A stretch of DNA of 23,941 nucleotides from JABEVB01 sp049965775. Its GTDB lineage: Bacteria; Planctomycetota; Phycisphaerae; WQYP01. The stretch lies in NCBI GenBank assembly GCA_049965775.1, contig JBMFVX010000038.1:1-23941 (forward strand). The letters are read 5' to 3'. The translations under genes and the position numbers were made by a program. Shown here piece by piece: positions 22,358 through 23,941 of the stretch (position 1 is the first letter of the stretch; each line of letters starts with the position of its first letter). Below the pieces are notes generated by a model. The model worked only from the letters and a program-made list of their open reading frames with translations. It was not told the origin of the DNA and did no database searches.

Positions 22358-22410
22358 GCGCGTTGCCCCAGCCCGGGAGCCTCTCCGGCCACCAGCCGCG
22401 ATGCCCATGG

Positions 22411-22430
22411 CCCAACATGGTCCAACATGG
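22411..22430 (+). repeat. Short tandem repeat, two copies of a 10-mer
   Basis: CCCAACATGG and TCCAACATGG are adjacent, and a weaker third copy (ATGCCCATGG) precedes them at 22401. They lie in the gap before the ABC transporter. They could be a binding site or slippage; nothing else supports a role. Confidence 0.3.
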
Positions 22431-22512
22431 CTCACCGAGCCGGGCCAGGGGGGTAAAAAATGGCAGCCGCGCTGAGAATAGCCTCGGTTAACGCCGTATG
22501 GAGCATTCATGT

Positions 22513-23274
22513 ATGACTGCAATTGCCGCCCGCAACCTGTCCAAACGTTTTGGTCATGTTTTGGCCGTGAATGACGTAACATTTGAGGTTCAGCCCCGTG
22601 AATTGCTGGCCATCGTCGGCCCGTCGGGTTGCGGGAAATCCACGCTTTTGCGCTGCCTCAACGGGCTTGAAATGTTTGATGCCGGCAGCGTGAATGTGGG
22701 CGACGCCAACGTATCGCGGGCTGCCATCAACGGACATCGCGCCTTTGAGCGAGCGGTGCATCCCTTGCGGCAGCGCACGGGCATGGTGTTTCAGGGTTTT
22801 AATCTTTTTGGCCACCTGACGGTGCTGCAAAACGTTACGCTGGCCCTGCGGGTCGTAAAAAAAATGCCCCCGCGGCAGGCCGAACAGGTTGCCTATGAAC
22901 AGTTGGCTCGCGTGGGCCTTGGCGACCGCGTCGGATATCGGCCCCATCAACTCAGCGGCGGTCAGCAGCAGCGGGCGGCTATTGCCCGGGCGCTGGCCAC
23001 CAACCCGTCGGTCATGCTTTATGACGAGCCAACCTCCGCCTTAGACCCCACGCTGGTGCGCGAGGTGCTGCTTACCATGCGCCGCCTGCATGACGAGGGC
23101 GTCACCCAACTTATCGTCACGCACGAAATGCGCTTCGCCCGCGAAGCAGCCGACCGCGTGATGTTGCTTGATGCCGGCAAAATCGCCGCGCTTATGCCCA
23201 CCGCAGAGTTCTTTTCGCATCGCGGAAATGCCCACATCGAAAAATTTCTCGAACATTTCAGGGGAGTCGTATGA
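22513..23274 (+). CDS. Polar amino-acid ABC transporter ATP-binding protein (GlnQ/HisP-like)
   Basis: The 253-residue ATPase powers import of polar amino acids. It shows Walker A GPSGCGKST, Q-loop VFQGFNLFGHLTVLQN, the ABC signature LSGGQQQR, Walker B VMLYDEPTSALDP and the switch His in VTHEM. The pattern VFQ.FNLF.H.TVLQN is that of the GlnQ/HisP group. ATG 22513 is preferred because GGAG (22500-22503) is 9 nt upstream; an in-frame ATG at 22498 adds 5 residues. It overlaps the following substrate-binding gene by 4 bp (ATGA), so the two form a coupled operon. No separate permease gene is seen in the window. Confidence 0.92.
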   Translation: MTAIAARNLSKRFGHVLAVNDVTFEVQPRELLAIVGPSGCGKSTLLRCLNGLEMFDAGSVNVGDANVSRAAINGHRAFERAVHPLRQRTGMVFQGFNLFGHLTVLQNVTLALRVVKKMPPRQAEQVAYEQLARVGLGDRVGYRPHQLSGGQQQRAAIARALATNPSVMLYDEPTSALDPTLVREVLLTMRRLHDEGVTQLIVTHEMRFAREAADRVMLLDAGKIAALMPTAEFFSHRGNAHIEKFLEHFRGVV

Positions 23275-23879
23275 ATCACAGGCTTTTGCTTCTGGCTCTG
23301 CTGCTTTTGGCATGCTGCGCCCGGCCCGCCGCCGCTCTGGCCCATGGCCCGCGTACGCTTAGCTGGGGCGGCGATTCAGAGGGCGGCGCGCCGTATGTGT
23401 TTCAAGACCCGCAGCATCCCCAGCGCGTTATCGGCTTTGAGGTAGACATTGCCAAGGCCTTGGGCAAACTGCTGCATCGGCACCAAGTCTTTGTGCAAAA
23501 TGAATGGGATGGCCTCATACCCGCGTTGCAACGCGGCGATTACGACATGGCCATGAACGGCATTGAAATTACCCCCGACCGCGCCAAGGTCGTTCGCTTC
23601 AGCATTCCTTATTATGCCTGCGCCGAGCAGCTTAGCGTTCGTAAAACCAATACCACCATTCATGGCTTGGCTGACCTTGAGGGTAAAGTCGTCGGCACAC
23701 TCAAAGATTCTCTCGCCGAACGCATTTTGCACAAGGCCGGCGGCATTCAGGTACGGTCCTACGATGGGCAAATCAACGCCTATGAAGACCTTGCCGATGG
23801 CCGCCTCGATGCCGTACTTATGGACCAGCCCATTGCCGCCTATTATGGCAAACCCCTTAAAGCGCTTAAGGGCGCGTAA
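23271..23879 (+). CDS. Amino-acid ABC transporter substrate-binding protein, truncated by an insertion
   Basis: The visible 202 residues begin with a signal sequence (MNHRLLLLALLLLACCARPA), followed by a family 3 solute-binding domain: GFEVDIAKALGKLL, NEWDGLIPALQRGDYDMAMN, GIEITPDRAKVVRFS, LEGKVVGTLKDSLAE and DGRLDAVLMDQPIAAYYGKP. Complete proteins of this family run another 40 or more residues, and related planctomycete genes continue into a fused permease. Here the frame ends abruptly at a TAA 9-10 bp inside what looks like an insertion-sequence end. The lost C-terminal lobe and permease probably make this copy non-functional unless they resume beyond the window. A ribosome binding site (AGGGGAG) lies 5 nt before the ATG. 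Confidence 0.8.
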   Translation: MNHRLLLLALLLLACCARPAAALAHGPRTLSWGGDSEGGAPYVFQDPQHPQRVIGFEVDIAKALGKLLHRHQVFVQNEWDGLIPALQRGDYDMAMNGIEITPDRAKVVRFSIPYYACAEQLSVRKTNTTIHGLADLEGKVVGTLKDSLAERILHKAGGIQVRSYDGQINAYEDLADGRLDAVLMDQPIAAYYGKPLKALKGA

Positions 23880-23941
23880 ACAAATAACCGCTACGGTTGA
23901 CGTGGCGTGATCGTATAGTTCCAGTCGCCGTGGAAGTCATG
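23871..23941 (-). mobile_element. Insertion-sequence end (ISAzo13-like), cut by the window edge
   Basis: From about 23871 the sequence GGCGCGTAAACAAATAACCG resembles a terminal inverted repeat. It directly follows the point where the substrate-binding reading frame loses family resemblance. A transposase C-terminus on the minus strand begins 20 bp inside. The other end, and so the target duplication, is outside the window, and the exact boundary is uncertain by several bases. Confidence 0.55.
23891..23941 (-). CDS. Transposase C-terminus (ISAzo13-like), partial
   Basis: Entering from the right edge on the minus strand, the frame reads HDFHGDWNYTITPRQP and stops at TAG (23893-23891). F-H-G-[DE]-W-N-Y-T-I near the C-terminus is, as I recall it, a hallmark of ISAzo13-family transposases. 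Only 16 residues are visible, so family assignment rests on that one motif; the rest of the enzyme lies beyond the window. Confidence 0.6.
   Translation of the reverse strand, partial: HDFHGDWNYTITPRQP

Noticed and set aside
1..23941. CRISPR arrays, rRNA genes or prophage modules
   Set aside because: No regularly spaced direct repeats, no rRNA-like stretches and no phage structural or integrase genes were seen.

Overview
The window reads as a gene-dense, moderately GC-rich bacterial chromosome segment, most likely from Planctomycetota (perhaps Phycisphaerae-like). This rests on family resemblance only: a distant BshC-like protein with the TGHQ...GVW signature, a very long AsmA/DUF748 protein behind a lipoprotein, and a substrate-binding protein of the type often fused to its permease. 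No rRNA or marker protein here settles the taxonomy.

Layout. 1-760: the 3' end of a tRNA-Ser, a decayed transposase fragment directly beside it on the minus strand, and a mostly empty stretch. 761-6741: a plus-strand run of a family 2 glycosyltransferase, a BshC-like protein, a HAD hydrolase, an RDD membrane protein with an exported N-terminal half, TrmL (wobble-base tRNA methyltransferase) and a MazG-like pyrophosphohydrolase. 6846-13865: a two-gene envelope unit, a 485-residue lipoprotein overlapping by 4 bp an 1836-residue AsmA/DUF748 protein built from about six regular repeats. 14114-16995: a stand-alone nuoC, a GT-C (family 39-like) membrane glycosyltransferase and a 45-residue very basic protein. 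17052-19809, minus strand: a CBM9-like lipoprotein, a 53-residue small protein whose ribosome binding site lies in a hairpin, a ribbon-helix-helix regulator with four CxxC pairs, and a NiCoT/UreH-like membrane transporter with a His-rich tail. 20041-21239, minus strand: a ferredoxin/flavodoxin-NADP+ reductase and tRNA-Arg(CCG). 21347-23941, plus strand: a Gfo/Idh/MocA oxidoreductase, a polar amino-acid ABC ATPase and the start of its substrate-binding protein, cut off at the right edge by an insertion sequence.

How the parts work together. The most distinctive unit is the minus-strand metal module at 17.1-18.85 kb. The regulator combines a DNA-binding ribbon-helix-helix with a Cys-rich, probably metal-binding body, and its neighbour is a transporter with HxxxxDxH in its first membrane helix and a CGHHGHHSHQHE tail. 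A perfect palindrome (TTATAC-G-GTATAA) sits in the spacer of a plausible promoter just upstream of the regulator, which suggests an autoregulated metal-transport switch. The lipoprotein-DUF748 pair looks like an envelope-spanning lipid-transport or biogenesis machine. Both ends of the window carry mobile-element traces: an old transposase remnant at the left and an insertion that seems to have broken an amino-acid transporter at the right.
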